A stretch of 60,613 nt of DNA, from assembly GCA_963814875.1 (NCBI GenBank), contig CAWFFJ010000038.1:1-60613 (forward strand). Direction: 5' to 3'. This DNA is from CAVSIS01 sp963814875. GTDB taxonomy: Bacteria > Acidobacteriota > Thermoanaerobaculia > Thermoanaerobaculales > Sulfomarinibacteraceae. A program made the position numbers and the translations under genes. The notes under the pieces were generated by a model. That model saw nothing but the letters and a program-made list of their open reading frames with translations, ran no database searches and was not told the origin of the DNA. This document shows, in pieces, positions 47,943-56,992 of the stretch. Numbering within the stretch: position 1 is the first letter of the stretch; each line of letters starts with the position of its first letter.

Positions 47943-49036
47943 GGGCGTGTCCCATTGATTGCGGCCAGCAGCAGCGGCAGATCGGCGTACTCGGACAGCC
48001 AGATCGTCTTCACGCCCATCGACTCGAACAGCTCGCGGTCGTAGGTGTCGGCCTGGCGGAGGGTCGCGCGCAGCGCCTTGCCGACCTCGAACTGCCCCTT
48101 GACGAAGGTCTCGTCGAGCTCACGGCGGTAGCTCTGCGCCCGACGCTGAATCTCGTCGACCGCTTGCTCGAGCGCCGAGTCCGGGATGCGGTGGCTGCGC
48201 TGCACCTGCCAGTGGCACGGTATGTCACCGCCGACGTAGCTCGCGTCGACCAGGCGCCGGAGGTTGGGGTCGGACATCGAGAGACCGACGAACACTACGT
48301 GGTAGTGGCGCAGGTACGCGACGATCTCGGTCAGCGCCCAGTGGAACACCGTCCGGGTGAGCTGGTGGTAGTCCTCCTCGGTGAACACGATCTCGCTGCT
48401 GCCGGCGGCGTCGCCCCGGGGCAGGAAGCCGTGGGGGTGGAGGATCGGGAACACGCCGTCCGCGATCCGGCGCGCCTCCCACACCGGCTGCGGATCGACC
48501 GTGAGCCGGCCAGCCCGCCGCACCAGCTCGCGCTCGAGGAGATCGTCGAAGTTGAAGGTCACCACCGCGGCGAGGCCGCTGGTTTCGTTCGTCGCCTCGA
48601 CCAGGTCCGCCACCGCGGCCAGCGTCGTTGGTCCCTTGGGCCTGCGCATTCCGACGTAGAGCTGCTGGCGGACCATGTCGAGGAAGCGCTGTTGCGCGGC
48701 GGCAGGGTCACCGCCGGCGCGCCGCGAGCGGCGCCGGATGTCGTTGCGGATGACCCTGGCCAGCACCACCGGGTCGTAGTCGAAGGTGTCCACCAGCCAG
48801 TCGGTGAGCGCGCGCCGGTAGTGGGGGAGGTAGCGCCTCAGGCGCGCCGCGCTGCCCGCCTGGCGGAACAGGAGCGCAAGCACCAGGTCGTACCAACCCG
48901 GGATGCCGTAGTCGAACGACACCCCGGCGCCGAGGAAGAGCACCAGGCGTCGGCTCCGCCAGGCGCGCTGCAGACCTCTGAGGTCGCTCGCGTTGACCTC
49001 GCTCGAGCCGACCGGGACCTTGACGCCACGGCCCAT
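47939..49036 (-). CDS. SIR2-like (SIR2_2) NAD-binding protein
   Basis: A 365-residue protein with an N-terminal SIR2-type Rossmann fold: RRLVLFLGAGVSFDYGIP, VVTFNFDDLLE, ILHPHGFLPRG (His of the catalytic site) and VVFVGLSMSDPN. These are the motifs of SIR2_2 proteins, many of which are NADases in anti-phage systems (ThsA, DSR, SIR2-pAgo). The C-terminal ~90 residues are helical with no clear sensor domain. No partner gene typical of a known defence system (Argonaute, HerA, TIR) is adjacent. Start ATG 49036; a ribosome site GGGGAGGCAG lies upstream. Function as a defence effector is inference; a regulatory deacetylase role is less likely. Confidence 0.8.
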   Translation of the reverse strand: MGRGVKVPVGSSEVNASDLRGLQRAWRSRRLVLFLGAGVSFDYGIPGWYDLVLALLFRQAGSAARLRRYLPHYRRALTDWLVDTFDYDPVVLARVIRNDIRRRSRRAGGDPAAAQQRFLDMVRQQLYVGMRRPKGPTTLAAVADLVEATNETSGLAAVVTFNFDDLLERELVRRAGRLTVDPQPVWEARRIADGVFPILHPHGFLPRGDAAGSSEIVFTEEDYHQLTRTVFHWALTEIVAYLRHYHVVFVGLSMSDPNLRRLVDASYVGGDIPCHWQVQRSHRIPDSALEQAVDEIQRRAQSYRRELDETFVKGQFEVGKALRATLRQADTYDRELFESMGVKTIWLSEYADLPLLLAAINGTRP

Positions 49037-49140
49037 GGCTGCCTCCCCTCGTGCCTGACTCCTCGAACATATGGGACCTTCTCAGGCTACCACGTCATCT
49101 GGGCGGAGGCCGCCCAGATGAAGAGTTCGAGAGGCAAGAG

Positions 49141-49255
49141 GAAAGAAGCAAGACGCGAGAGGCTAGAAGCGAGACGTCCATCGCATTGTGCGGTAGGGGA
49201 GGAGCGCAGACGACCTCTGCCTACACGTCTCGCGTCTGACGTCTTGCTTCTTGCC
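49141..49255. repeat. AGACGCGAGA-type inverted-repeat element, copy 1
   Basis: Left arm 49141-49177 and right arm 49225-49255 are imperfect inverted repeats built of CAAGACGCGAGA and AAGCGAGACG words. The 29 bases at 49149-49177 match 58041-58069 with one mismatch, and both are followed by CATCGCA. Confidence 0.8.
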
Positions 49256-49282
49256 AGCAGGGGCGCTCAGCGCCCCTGCTGC
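49256..49282 (-). terminator. GC hairpin over the amidase stop codon
   Basis: AGCAGGGGCG and CGCCCCTGCT pair around the TGA of the amidase gene (stop at 49267-49269), so the stem uses its last coding bases. There is no T-run, so termination is uncertain. Confidence 0.45.
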
Positions 49283-50991
49283 TCGAATCCCGGCGGGCGC
49301 TTGAGGTGGAAGCCGGTCGCGTCCTGGTAGGCCTTCGCCACCAGCAGCGCCTCCGCGTCGCGCCACAGCGGCGAGCCGAAGGTGATCGAGGTCGGCGTGC
49401 CGTCCGTGCGGAACCCATTCGGAACCACAACCGCCGGGTGACCGGTCAGGTTCGTGATCAGCAGGTTGCTACCACCGAAGGACGGACAGACGTAGACATC
49501 GACGTCGGCCAGCGCACGCCGCATGGCGTGCATCAGCAGCGTACGGGCGCGGTTGGCCTGGAGGTACTCGACCGCCGGCACGAGCTGCGCCTGGCGGAAC
49601 ACGTTGGGCCACGCATCCTCCACTTGGCGGACCAGGAGGTCGTCGCGGCCCGACCGGGTGAGGTCGTCAAAGGCCGCCGCGGCCTCCACCGAGAGGATGA
49701 ACGACATCGCGCTGACCGGCAGGTCCGGCAGCTCGACCGGCACCAGCCTGAGGCCCATCTTCTGGAGCGCCTCGAGGGTGGCGAGGTCGTTGGCGTGCCA
49801 CTCGCGGTCGGTGTCCTTGTCCGGCTCGGCTTCGAACAGCGCCCGCACGTAGCCGACCCGCAGCTCCTCGAGCGAGCGCTCCGGCGGCCAACGGAACGGG
49901 GCATCGACCGCCGACAGGTCGTCGGGGTCCGCGCCCTGGATTGCGGCGAAGACCGCCGCGCAGTCGTCGACCGAGCGGCAGATCGGCCCGAGCTTGTCCA
50001 TGCTCCACGACAGCGCCATGGCGCCGGCACGACTGACGCGGCCGAAGGTCGGGCGCAGGCCGGTGGCGCCGCAGCGTGTCGACGGCGACACGATCGAGCC
50101 CAGGGTCTCGCTGCCGATCGAGAAGCCGACACAGCCCGCCACCGTCGCCGCTGCCGGCCCGGCCGAGGAACCGCTCGAGCCCTGCTCGGGCTTCCACGGG
50201 TTGTGGGTCGTCCCGCCGAACCAGACGTCGCCCCACGCCAGCGCGCCCAGAGAGAGCTTCGCAACCAGCACGGCGCCCGCCGCTTCGAGCCGCTTCACGA
50301 CCGTGGCGTCCTGGTCGATCACCTGATCCCTGAAGGGGGCGGCTCCCCAGGTGGTCGGCGCGCCGCGGGCAGCGAGCAGGTCCTTGGCGCCCCACGGCAC
50401 TCCGTGCAGCGGCCCGCGCCAGGAGCCGCGGTCGAGCTCGCGGTCGGCGCGCGCGGCTGACGCCAGGGCCCGGTCCTTGGTCAGCGACACCACACAGCGC
50501 AGGGTCGGGTCGTAGCGTTGGAGCCGGTCGAGGTAGATCTCGGTGAGGCGGACCGAGGTCAGGCGACGCTCACGCAGCGCTCGTCCGAGCTCGGTCGCCG
50601 ACAGAAACGCGAGCGCGTCGGGGGATTCGGGCAGCTCGTCCTCGTCCGACGTCGAGAGCCGGAGCCACGACGCTCCATCCGGCGGGTTCTCGCCGGCGAG
50701 AGTCGGGTCGAAGACGATCGCGGGTGGCACGTCGTTGCTGAGCGGAAGTGTCCGCAGCGTGGCGAAATCGCTGCGAAGCTCCTCGACCCCCTTGAGCATG
50801 AGGTCACGCTCGGGATCGGTGAACTCGAGTCCGGCCACCTTCTCCGCCGCCGCCAGGGTCGCGCGGTCGAGCGGCGCCCCGCCCTCGACCGCGGCCCAGA
50901 GCACATCGGCGAAGGCGGTGCCTGCGCCGAGTCCGGCGAGGACGGTCATGAATCGGCGGCGGTCGAGGCCGGAGCGTGACGGCTCAGACAC
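49267..50991 (-). CDS. Exported amidase-signature enzyme
   Basis: A 574-residue amidase. The N-terminus DRRRFMTVLAGLGAGTAFA looks like a twin-arginine signal, so folded export is likely. After a ~110-residue pre-domain the amidase core has WGAKDLLA (Lys), QGSSGSSAGPAAA (cis-Ser) and GSETLGSIVSPS (nucleophile Ser). This differs from the GGSIRxPA version at the left end of the window and resembles the Asp-tRNA/Glu-tRNA-unrelated exported amidases of environmental bacteria. The start is GTG 50991, preceded by GGGAGG; a long open frame upstream is Arg/Pro-rich and lies in a repeat. Substrate unknown. Confidence 0.9.
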   Translation of the reverse strand: MSEPSRSGLDRRRFMTVLAGLGAGTAFADVLWAAVEGGAPLDRATLAAAEKVAGLEFTDPERDLMLKGVEELRSDFATLRTLPLSNDVPPAIVFDPTLAGENPPDGASWLRLSTSDEDELPESPDALAFLSATELGRALRERRLTSVRLTEIYLDRLQRYDPTLRCVVSLTKDRALASAARADRELDRGSWRGPLHGVPWGAKDLLAARGAPTTWGAAPFRDQVIDQDATVVKRLEAAGAVLVAKLSLGALAWGDVWFGGTTHNPWKPEQGSSGSSAGPAAATVAGCVGFSIGSETLGSIVSPSTRCGATGLRPTFGRVSRAGAMALSWSMDKLGPICRSVDDCAAVFAAIQGADPDDLSAVDAPFRWPPERSLEELRVGYVRALFEAEPDKDTDREWHANDLATLEALQKMGLRLVPVELPDLPVSAMSFILSVEAAAAFDDLTRSGRDDLLVRQVEDAWPNVFRQAQLVPAVEYLQANRARTLLMHAMRRALADVDVYVCPSFGGSNLLITNLTGHPAVVVPNGFRTDGTPTSITFGSPLWRDAEALLVAKAYQDATGFHLKRPPGFEQQGR

Positions 50992-51040
50992 GGTGCACCT
51001 CCCGGTTGTGACCCCGGCATTGTATTGCGTCACCCCGACG

Positions 51041-51271
51041 AGTGTCCTGTTTGGGAAGTCCCATGTGCTTATCGTGGAGCCAGCGTGGTTCCTGGCAAGG
51101 CGCGACGACGAAGTCGGAAACCCGCCGGGGGGTCGGAGGTCGGGAGGATGCGGGGGCGGCGGGTTTGTGAGGGGAGGGGGCGGGAAACTCAGCCACTTCA
51201 GGGAGGAGCAACGCCGCCAGGGGCCGCGATGGCCCGCGGGGAGTGCACCGGGGTCTTTCAAACAGGACACT
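51041..51271. mobile_element. MITE-like element with AGTGTCCTGTTTG ends
   Basis: AGTGTCCTGTTTG at 51041-51053 and its exact inverse at 51259-51271 bound a 231-bp unit; similarity extends inward (GGGAAGTCCC versus GAAAGACCCC). The interior has no open frame with homology. The right end overlaps the stop codon of the acyltransferase gene and the left end lies 50 bp upstream of the amidase start. It is short, bounded and gene-free, as expected for a non-autonomous element mobilised by a transposase elsewhere. Confidence 0.65.
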
Positions 51272-51995
51272 AGTACGTGTACGGCCGGTCGCGGGGCAGG
51301 TCGACGTCGCCGATCGGGCAGATCGCATCGCGCCGACGCTCGAGGTCGGTGATGACCGCCTTCTTGAAGGTGTCGTAGTCTTCGGAACCGCCCAGGGACG
51401 CGACGTACCCCGGGATGTCCAGCACTTCCTTGCGGATGCGGACGACCCGGAGAATCCTGGGGACGAGCTCGCCCGGCGCCTGGATGTGGTGGAGGCCGCC
51501 CGAGTACACGATCAGCATGCGCCCCGACGGGATAGCGGCGAGGATGTCGGCAATGCCGCCGCGCACGGTCATCTCGCGGCCATAGGCGTCGAGCCCGTTG
51601 CGCCGTTTCATGCGCCCCTCGGGCAGGATCACCGCCATCGCCTTTGGGTCGTCGATGCGCCGCAGTACATCCTCCCAGGTGTGGTCGCGCTGACGCGTGA
51701 TCACCACCGGGTGGCGAACGAGCGAGCGGAAGAACAGGCCGACCCAAGTCCGTTTGATGGTCTTCTCAGCGACCGGCAGGACGCCGTGGCTGGCGAACTG
51801 CCAGAGCAGGGACCACGACGCGAAGCCGGCGAGCAACCACTCGTAAAGACTGGTGTGGTTGAGGATGACCACCATCCGGAGGTCGTCCCATGGGTTCGGT
51901 GGGAGTGGCCGGACCCATTCCGATCGGAGCCGAAAGAAGACGCGGCTGACGGTTCGGATGACCGCGAGCAGGGCGAAGACCAGAATCGAGCGCAT
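51270..51995 (-). CDS. PlsC-like acyltransferase
   Basis: A 241-residue membrane-associated acyltransferase. One N-terminal hydrophobic helix (SILVFALLAVIRTVSRVFF) precedes the catalytic block VVILNHTSLYEW, where the usual HxxxxD is HxxxxE. VILPEGRMKRR corresponds to the EGTRS block. 1-acyl-glycerol-phosphate acyltransferases normally use Asp, so the acyl acceptor and efficiency are uncertain. The TAG stop lies inside the right end of the 231-bp element, implying a possible altered C-terminus. Start ATG 51995. Confidence 0.8.
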   Translation of the reverse strand: MRSILVFALLAVIRTVSRVFFRLRSEWVRPLPPNPWDDLRMVVILNHTSLYEWLLAGFASWSLLWQFASHGVLPVAEKTIKRTWVGLFFRSLVRHPVVITRQRDHTWEDVLRRIDDPKAMAVILPEGRMKRRNGLDAYGREMTVRGGIADILAAIPSGRMLIVYSGGLHHIQAPGELVPRILRVVRIRKEVLDIPGYVASLGGSEDYDTFKKAVITDLERRRDAICPIGDVDLPRDRPYTY

Positions 51996-52167
51996 AACGG
52001 GTTTGCCGGGTCCCTCCGTTCCAGTCGGGCCGGCGCTCAGGATACCCTACGAGCGGCGGCTCGGCAGGCCGCGGCGCGGCATCGGGGTCCGTGGGTGTTA
52101 TCATGAAGCCCACGACCTGCTCTCAGAATGCTGGTTTGGTCGACAAGGTGCCAGAGGCAGTTTTTGG

Positions 52168-53307
52168 ATGAAAAGTATGGTCATTCCGGTGCCGGGGCCC
52201 GACGAGCCGGAGACCTGGCAGGACCGCCTCGCGGCGGTCCCCAGCCGATCGCCGGACGTGGTGCTGGCCTTCCTGCCCGGCGACGGCCGTTCGCAGCGGA
52301 TGCTGCGTGAGCTGGCAGCGATGTGGCCGGACACGGTCCGCTTCGGCTGCGAGTCGGTCACCCAGTTTGCTGACGCTGCATTGGCGAGCCACGGCTCGCT
52401 CCAGCTGTTCTGGTTCGATCAGCCTGAGCATCGTGTCGAGGTTGGGGTCATCGAGGCGACGTCGGACGGCGGATTGCGTGCCGACGAGGTCGATCGACTT
52501 GCCGGAACGATCCGTGGCGCCGACGCGGTGCTGCTGCTCGTCGACGGCCTCCAGTTTCCGGCTCAGCAGCTTCTCGCGGAGCTGCGCACCCGCAAAGCCG
52601 CGGCGGATGTTCCGGTTGCCGGCGGGCTGGCCTCGATGGCCTCCCCCGGCGTCGAGGCGAGCGGCGCCCGGGTCTTCATTGATCGCCAGCTGTACGGAGC
52701 TGCCTGCGCGGTGTCGTGCTGGTACGGGGTCCGCGCCGATGTCGAGATCGTCCGCGGGTGGAGCCCGGCGAGCCCGTCCTACACCGTGACCCGGGCCGAA
52801 GGCAACGTGCTGTACGAGATCGACGGCGAGCCCGTCACCGACTGGTACCGCCGCTTCTTCACCGTCGGCGGCTCGCTTGCACCGCTGCCCGAGGCGGCCC
52901 ACCAGTTCCCGCTGATTCTCGAGGGCCCACGTCCCGGTCGAGAGGGGCTGTACCGCTCGATGCGGCAGTTCGACCAACCCGAGGGCGCGGTCACGTTCTG
53001 GGGAGACCTCGAGGTCGGTGACGAGATCCGTCTCGGGATGGGCAACGGGGCGTCGCTGGTCGAAACCGCGCGTGAGCTGGCCGCCGGGCGCCATGCCGAG
53101 GCAGCTGTGCTGTACTCCTGCGTCGGCCGCGAGGTCGTGCTCGGCCAGCGCGCCGAGGCCGAGGTCCAGGCGATCCACAGGGCCCTCGACGGAGTTCCGC
53201 TATCCGGCTTCTTTACCTTCGGCGAGATCGGCCCCTCTGCCCGCGGTCCGCTCGCGTTCTACAACCACACCGCGGTGCTGGTCCTGCTGTGCGAGGCTGA
53301 GGCATGA
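52168..53307 (+). CDS. FIST-domain sensor protein
   Basis: A 379-residue cytoplasmic protein with FIST_N (about residues 30-215) and FIST_C (about 220-370). The C-terminal hallmark is FFTFGEIGPSARGPLAFYNH. FIST proteins include NosP, heme-based nitric oxide sensors that control adjacent c-di-GMP enzymes or kinases. The ATG at 52168 follows GAGGCAG; a longer frame overlaps the acyltransferase gene antisense and is unlikely. The stop overlaps the next gene start (ATGA), so sensor and c-di-GMP enzyme are probably made together. Confidence 0.88.
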   Translation: MKSMVIPVPGPDEPETWQDRLAAVPSRSPDVVLAFLPGDGRSQRMLRELAAMWPDTVRFGCESVTQFADAALASHGSLQLFWFDQPEHRVEVGVIEATSDGGLRADEVDRLAGTIRGADAVLLLVDGLQFPAQQLLAELRTRKAAADVPVAGGLASMASPGVEASGARVFIDRQLYGAACAVSCWYGVRADVEIVRGWSPASPSYTVTRAEGNVLYEIDGEPVTDWYRRFFTVGGSLAPLPEAAHQFPLILEGPRPGREGLYRSMRQFDQPEGAVTFWGDLEVGDEIRLGMGNGASLVETARELAAGRHAEAAVLYSCVGREVVLGQRAEAEVQAIHRALDGVPLSGFFTFGEIGPSARGPLAFYNHTAVLVLLCEAEA

Positions 53308-55142
53308 CCATCGACCGCGACCTCGAGGTCGAGATCCTGCGCAACCTGCTGCGCCACACTACCCGAGCGTATGAGGACCAGGTCAGCGCACTGCATGCGG
53401 AGAAGGAGCTCGCGCAGGTCACCTTGGCGTCGATCGGCGACTGTGTCATCACCACCGACCGATCGGCCACCGTGACCTACCTCAACCGGGTGGCGGAGTC
53501 TCTGACCGGATGGGGAATGGCTCGGGCGGCCGGGCGGGAGCTCGGCGACGTGCTCAGCCTGGTGGACACCGCCCAGGGAACGCGGGCCGTGCCGCCGATC
53601 AAACAGTGGCTGACGGGAAGAGCCGACGTCACCCGTCTGAGCGGCGTCACCCTGGTCGCACGCCACGGCAGCCGCTGCGCCGTCGAGGGCTCGGTTTCCC
53701 CGATCCGCGGGCGCCAGGGTGAGGTCGTGGGCCTGGTCATCATCCTGCGCGATGTCAGCGAGACGCGGCTGTTGGCGCTGCAGATGGCGCACCAAGCGAG
53801 CCACGATCAGCTCACAGGCCTGCTCAACCGTCCGGCCTTCGAGGGGCGGCTGCACGCGGTGCTGGAGTCGCCGGAGCTCGACGAGCGCCCCGCGTGCGTG
53901 TGCTACATGGACCTCGACCAGTTCAAGGTGGTCAACGACACCTGCGGCCACATTGCCGGCGACGAGCTGCTGCGGCGTATCGCCGGGCTGCTGCTCAACC
54001 AGGTCCGCGAGACCGACGTCGTGGTCCGCCTCGGAGGCGACGAGTTCGGCATCCTCCTCACTGACTGCGACGTGCCCTCCGCACGCGTCATTGCAGAGCG
54101 GGTCTGCGAGACGGTGTGCGACTACCGCTTCCTCTGGGAGGACGACGTCTTCTCGATCTCGGCGAGCATCGGCCTGGTGCCGTTGACGCCCGATCTGCGC
54201 AGCGTGATGGAGGTGATGAGCGCGGGCGACCACGCCTGCTACGTCGCCAAGGAGCAGGGCGGCGGCCAGGTCCGGGTGTTCGAGCGCGACGACCGCGAGG
54301 TCGCCCACCGGATGGGCGAGATGAGCCTCGTCGTGCGGCTGCAGCGCAACCTCGAGGAGAACCGCTTCGAGCTCGTCGCCCAGCCGATCATGGCCCTCGA
54401 GCCCGATGCCTCGCGCCAGTGGGCGTTCGAAGTGCTGCTGCGCATGCCGATGGACAGCTCTGGCATCGCATACCCCGCCGAGCAGTTCGTGCGCGCGGCC
54501 GAGCGCTACGGCCTCATGCCCCGCCTCGACCGCTGGGTCGTCGGCACCGTTTTCCGCTCCCTCGCCGCCGAGCCGCGGGCGCTGATGGAGACAGTCCACA
54601 CCTGCTTCGTCAACCTCTCCGGCGCAACCCTGACCGACGAACCCTTCGCCGCCTACGTCAGCGACCTGATCCAGGAGACGGGGCTGCGGCCGGACGTGAT
54701 CTGCTTCGAGATCACCGAGACTGCGGCGGTGGCGAGCGTGCGCAAGGCGCGGAGAGTGATCGACGCACTGCGCGAGCTCGGCTGCCGGTTCGCCCTCGAC
54801 GACTTCGGCCAGGGCATGTCGTCCTTCGGCTACCTCAAGCTGCTCCCGGTCTCGTTCCTCAAGATCGACGGCTTGTTCATCCAGGAGATCGCCGCCGATC
54901 CGCTCGACCGGGCGATGGTGGAGTCGATGCACCAGATCGCCAAGGTCTACAATCTCAAGACCATCGCCGAGGCGGTCAGCTCGCAGCCGATCTTCGACAT
55001 CGTCCGGGCGATGGGCATCGACTACGCCCAGGGGCACTTCATCGGCTCACCGAGGCCACTCGCCACGATCCTCGAGATCGCGGCGGACCCCTCCGGCCGA
55101 CACCCGCGCGTCCAGATCAGCAGCGACGTACACGCCTACTAG
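53304..55142 (+). CDS. PAS-GGDEF-EAL bifunctional c-di-GMP enzyme
   Basis: A 612-residue protein. A short helical segment is followed by PAS (about residues 35-155), GGDEF (about 160-330) and EAL (about 340-600). The cyclase site is RLGGDEFGILL with the RETD inhibitory I-site five residues upstream. The phosphodiesterase block reads AFEVLLRM (EVL instead of EAL, as in several active enzymes), NLSG, EITETA, LDDFGQG, LKIDG, AEAVSS and QGHFIGSP, so all metal and base residues appear present. Both activities are possible. It overlaps the FIST gene by 4 bases; the FIST protein is the probable controller. Confidence 0.92.
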   Translation: MTIDRDLEVEILRNLLRHTTRAYEDQVSALHAEKELAQVTLASIGDCVITTDRSATVTYLNRVAESLTGWGMARAAGRELGDVLSLVDTAQGTRAVPPIKQWLTGRADVTRLSGVTLVARHGSRCAVEGSVSPIRGRQGEVVGLVIILRDVSETRLLALQMAHQASHDQLTGLLNRPAFEGRLHAVLESPELDERPACVCYMDLDQFKVVNDTCGHIAGDELLRRIAGLLLNQVRETDVVVRLGGDEFGILLTDCDVPSARVIAERVCETVCDYRFLWEDDVFSISASIGLVPLTPDLRSVMEVMSAGDHACYVAKEQGGGQVRVFERDDREVAHRMGEMSLVVRLQRNLEENRFELVAQPIMALEPDASRQWAFEVLLRMPMDSSGIAYPAEQFVRAAERYGLMPRLDRWVVGTVFRSLAAEPRALMETVHTCFVNLSGATLTDEPFAAYVSDLIQETGLRPDVICFEITETAAVASVRKARRVIDALRELGCRFALDDFGQGMSSFGYLKLLPVSFLKIDGLFIQEIAADPLDRAMVESMHQIAKVYNLKTIAEAVSSQPIFDIVRAMGIDYAQGHFIGSPRPLATILEIAADPSGRHPRVQISSDVHAY

Positions 55143-55266
55143 CCTGTCTGCATAGCGCGCGAGCAGCGCGCTCCCCTTGGCCCGGACCAACCTCACTTGC
55201 GGTCTCGCCCGGCTCTCGAGAGAATGGGCCGTCGTGGCGGAGATCAGTCGTGAGGGTCGCATCGGG

Positions 55267-56922
55267 ATGTCGGCGCCAGTCCTGCTGGGCGTTGCCGCCT
55301 TGCTGCTGGTCCTCCTGACCTCGTGCGCCTGGCAGATGCTGGCGGCGTTGCCGCCGTTCGTGGATGACGCATACATCTACCTGCGCTACGCCCGCAACGT
55401 GGCTGAGGGTGATGGCCCGGTGTGGAACCCGGGTGAGCAGCCCACCGAGGGCTTCACGTCAAGCGCTTATCTCGCGCTGCTGAGTGTGAGCGAGTGTGCC
55501 GGATGGCACGATCCGGCGCGCGCGGGGTGGTTCGGGGTCCTCTTTGCGATGGTGACCGTCCTGTTCTCGGTCCGCCTCGCGGCGTTGTTGAGCGCGGGCC
55601 GAAGAGGGATCTGGCTCCTCGTGCCGGCCGCAGTCTCGCTGTCTCCTCAGCTCGGATTCTGGTCCACCGCCGGCCTCGAAACGACGATGTTCGCCGCGGC
55701 GGTCCTGATGGGGACCATCGCCTACCTCGGCTATCTCTCCAGCCGCAGCTCGCCCGCCCTGGTAGGGACGGTGTTGGCGTTGATGAGCCTGGTGCGGCCG
55801 GAGGGCCTCGTCGTGGCGCTGGTCACGATCGCGTGCGAGTCCCTTCGGGTGCTCGACCGTCGCAGCTCCCTCACCGCGCTGCTGCGGATCTCCGGGATCG
55901 TGCTTGCGGTCCAGGCCGCCTTTGTGGGGTGGCGGCTGCTGACTTTCGGCGAGCTGCTCCCCAACACGTACTACGCCAAGACCGGAGGTGGCCTGCGCCA
56001 GGTGGCCAACGGTCTTCTCTATGTCGGGCGCTCATTGCGGGAGATCGTCGCCGCCGGCCCCTCCCCAAGCCGTCTCGCGGTCACTCTCTGCACGCTGGTG
56101 CTGCTGCTCATCGCGGCCGCTTTGATAGCCGGTTGGGTTGCGGCAGGAGATCGTCATCGTTTCGAGATGGGTTACGTCCTGACGGTCTGCGCGGGACTCC
56201 TGACAGCGGCGGCCCTTGAAGGCGGCGACCACTTCGGCGGCGCGCGGTTCCTCGTGCCTGTGCTTCCAATCGCCATGGCGGCGCTCGGTGCGGCCCTGGC
56301 TCATTTGTCTCTTCGGGGGCGGGTGGGCCGGGCCTGCGGTGTCCTTGGAGGCATGGTGGCAGCTGTTCTCGTCGTCACCTGGGCTGCGGCGAACACGCCG
56401 CTCACCGACCGGGGCAGGGCGCGGCTCGAATCGGCTTCGGAGTCCTCGCTCCCACTCCCCAATCCCTTGAGAATGGTCGCGATCTCGGGCTCGGGACCGG
56501 TCTTCGTCGAGATGGGTGAGACGCTTCGCGCCATCGCTAGACCGCAGGAGTCCATCGCGGTGGTCCCCATCGGGGCGATCGGCTACTACTCCCGACTCAG
56601 GGTGATCGACATGGTCGGTATCGTCGATCCGTGGATCGCCCACACCCCGCTCGATAGCCGCTACTCGGCGAGCTGGCGTCCTGGCCATGACAAGGGCGAC
56701 GGTGCCTACGTTCTGAGCCGCAAACCCGACCTGATCCAGCTCGTCGACAGCCTTACCTCGCGGCCCTTCGCCGGTCCGGACGAGATCTCCATGCAGTACA
56801 GGTCGATCGTCGAAATCTGGGCGTCTGATGACTTTCACGCCCACTACCGGTTCGAGCCGGTGGTCGTCGCAGGCGGGTGGTACTACAACCTCTACCGCCG
56901 GGTGCGGGAAGATGGTCGCTGA
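55267..56922 (+). CDS. GT-C-type polytopic glycosyltransferase-like protein
   Basis: A 551-residue membrane protein with about 10-11 transmembrane helices and a C-terminal soluble tail. The first loop carries FVDDAYIYLRYARNVAEGDG and PTEGFTS, the Asp-containing signature of a GT-C family that includes AftB-like arabinosyltransferases and many bacterial homologues. Likely transfers a sugar from a polyprenyl-phosphate donor to an envelope polymer. ATG 55267 is preferred over the GTG at 55234 and a TTG at 55177, since the first helix begins right after it. Confidence 0.75.
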   Translation: MSAPVLLGVAALLLVLLTSCAWQMLAALPPFVDDAYIYLRYARNVAEGDGPVWNPGEQPTEGFTSSAYLALLSVSECAGWHDPARAGWFGVLFAMVTVLFSVRLAALLSAGRRGIWLLVPAAVSLSPQLGFWSTAGLETTMFAAAVLMGTIAYLGYLSSRSSPALVGTVLALMSLVRPEGLVVALVTIACESLRVLDRRSSLTALLRISGIVLAVQAAFVGWRLLTFGELLPNTYYAKTGGGLRQVANGLLYVGRSLREIVAAGPSPSRLAVTLCTLVLLLIAAALIAGWVAAGDRHRFEMGYVLTVCAGLLTAAALEGGDHFGGARFLVPVLPIAMAALGAALAHLSLRGRVGRACGVLGGMVAAVLVVTWAAANTPLTDRGRARLESASESSLPLPNPLRMVAISGSGPVFVEMGETLRAIARPQESIAVVPIGAIGYYSRLRVIDMVGIVDPWIAHTPLDSRYSASWRPGHDKGDGAYVLSRKPDLIQLVDSLTSRPFAGPDEISMQYRSIVEIWASDDFHAHYRFEPVVVAGGWYYNLYRRVREDGR

Positions 56923-56992
56923 CGGGCTCACAGGCTCTTACGCGCGAGTCGAGTGGTCATACCTCCGCGGAACGGGGATGGCTAGTACGCGG

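Noticed and set aside
47380..49036. Complete known anti-phage system around the SIR2 gene
   Set aside because: No Argonaute, HerA, TIR, ThsB or other recognised partner is adjacent, so only a stand-alone SIR2-like call is supported.
51001..51747. N-terminal extension of the exported amidase into 50992-51747
   Set aside because: The upstream frame is Arg/Pro-rich, runs through the inverted-repeat element and the acyltransferase gene, and the GTG at 50991 has a good ribosome site followed by a twin-arginine-like signal.
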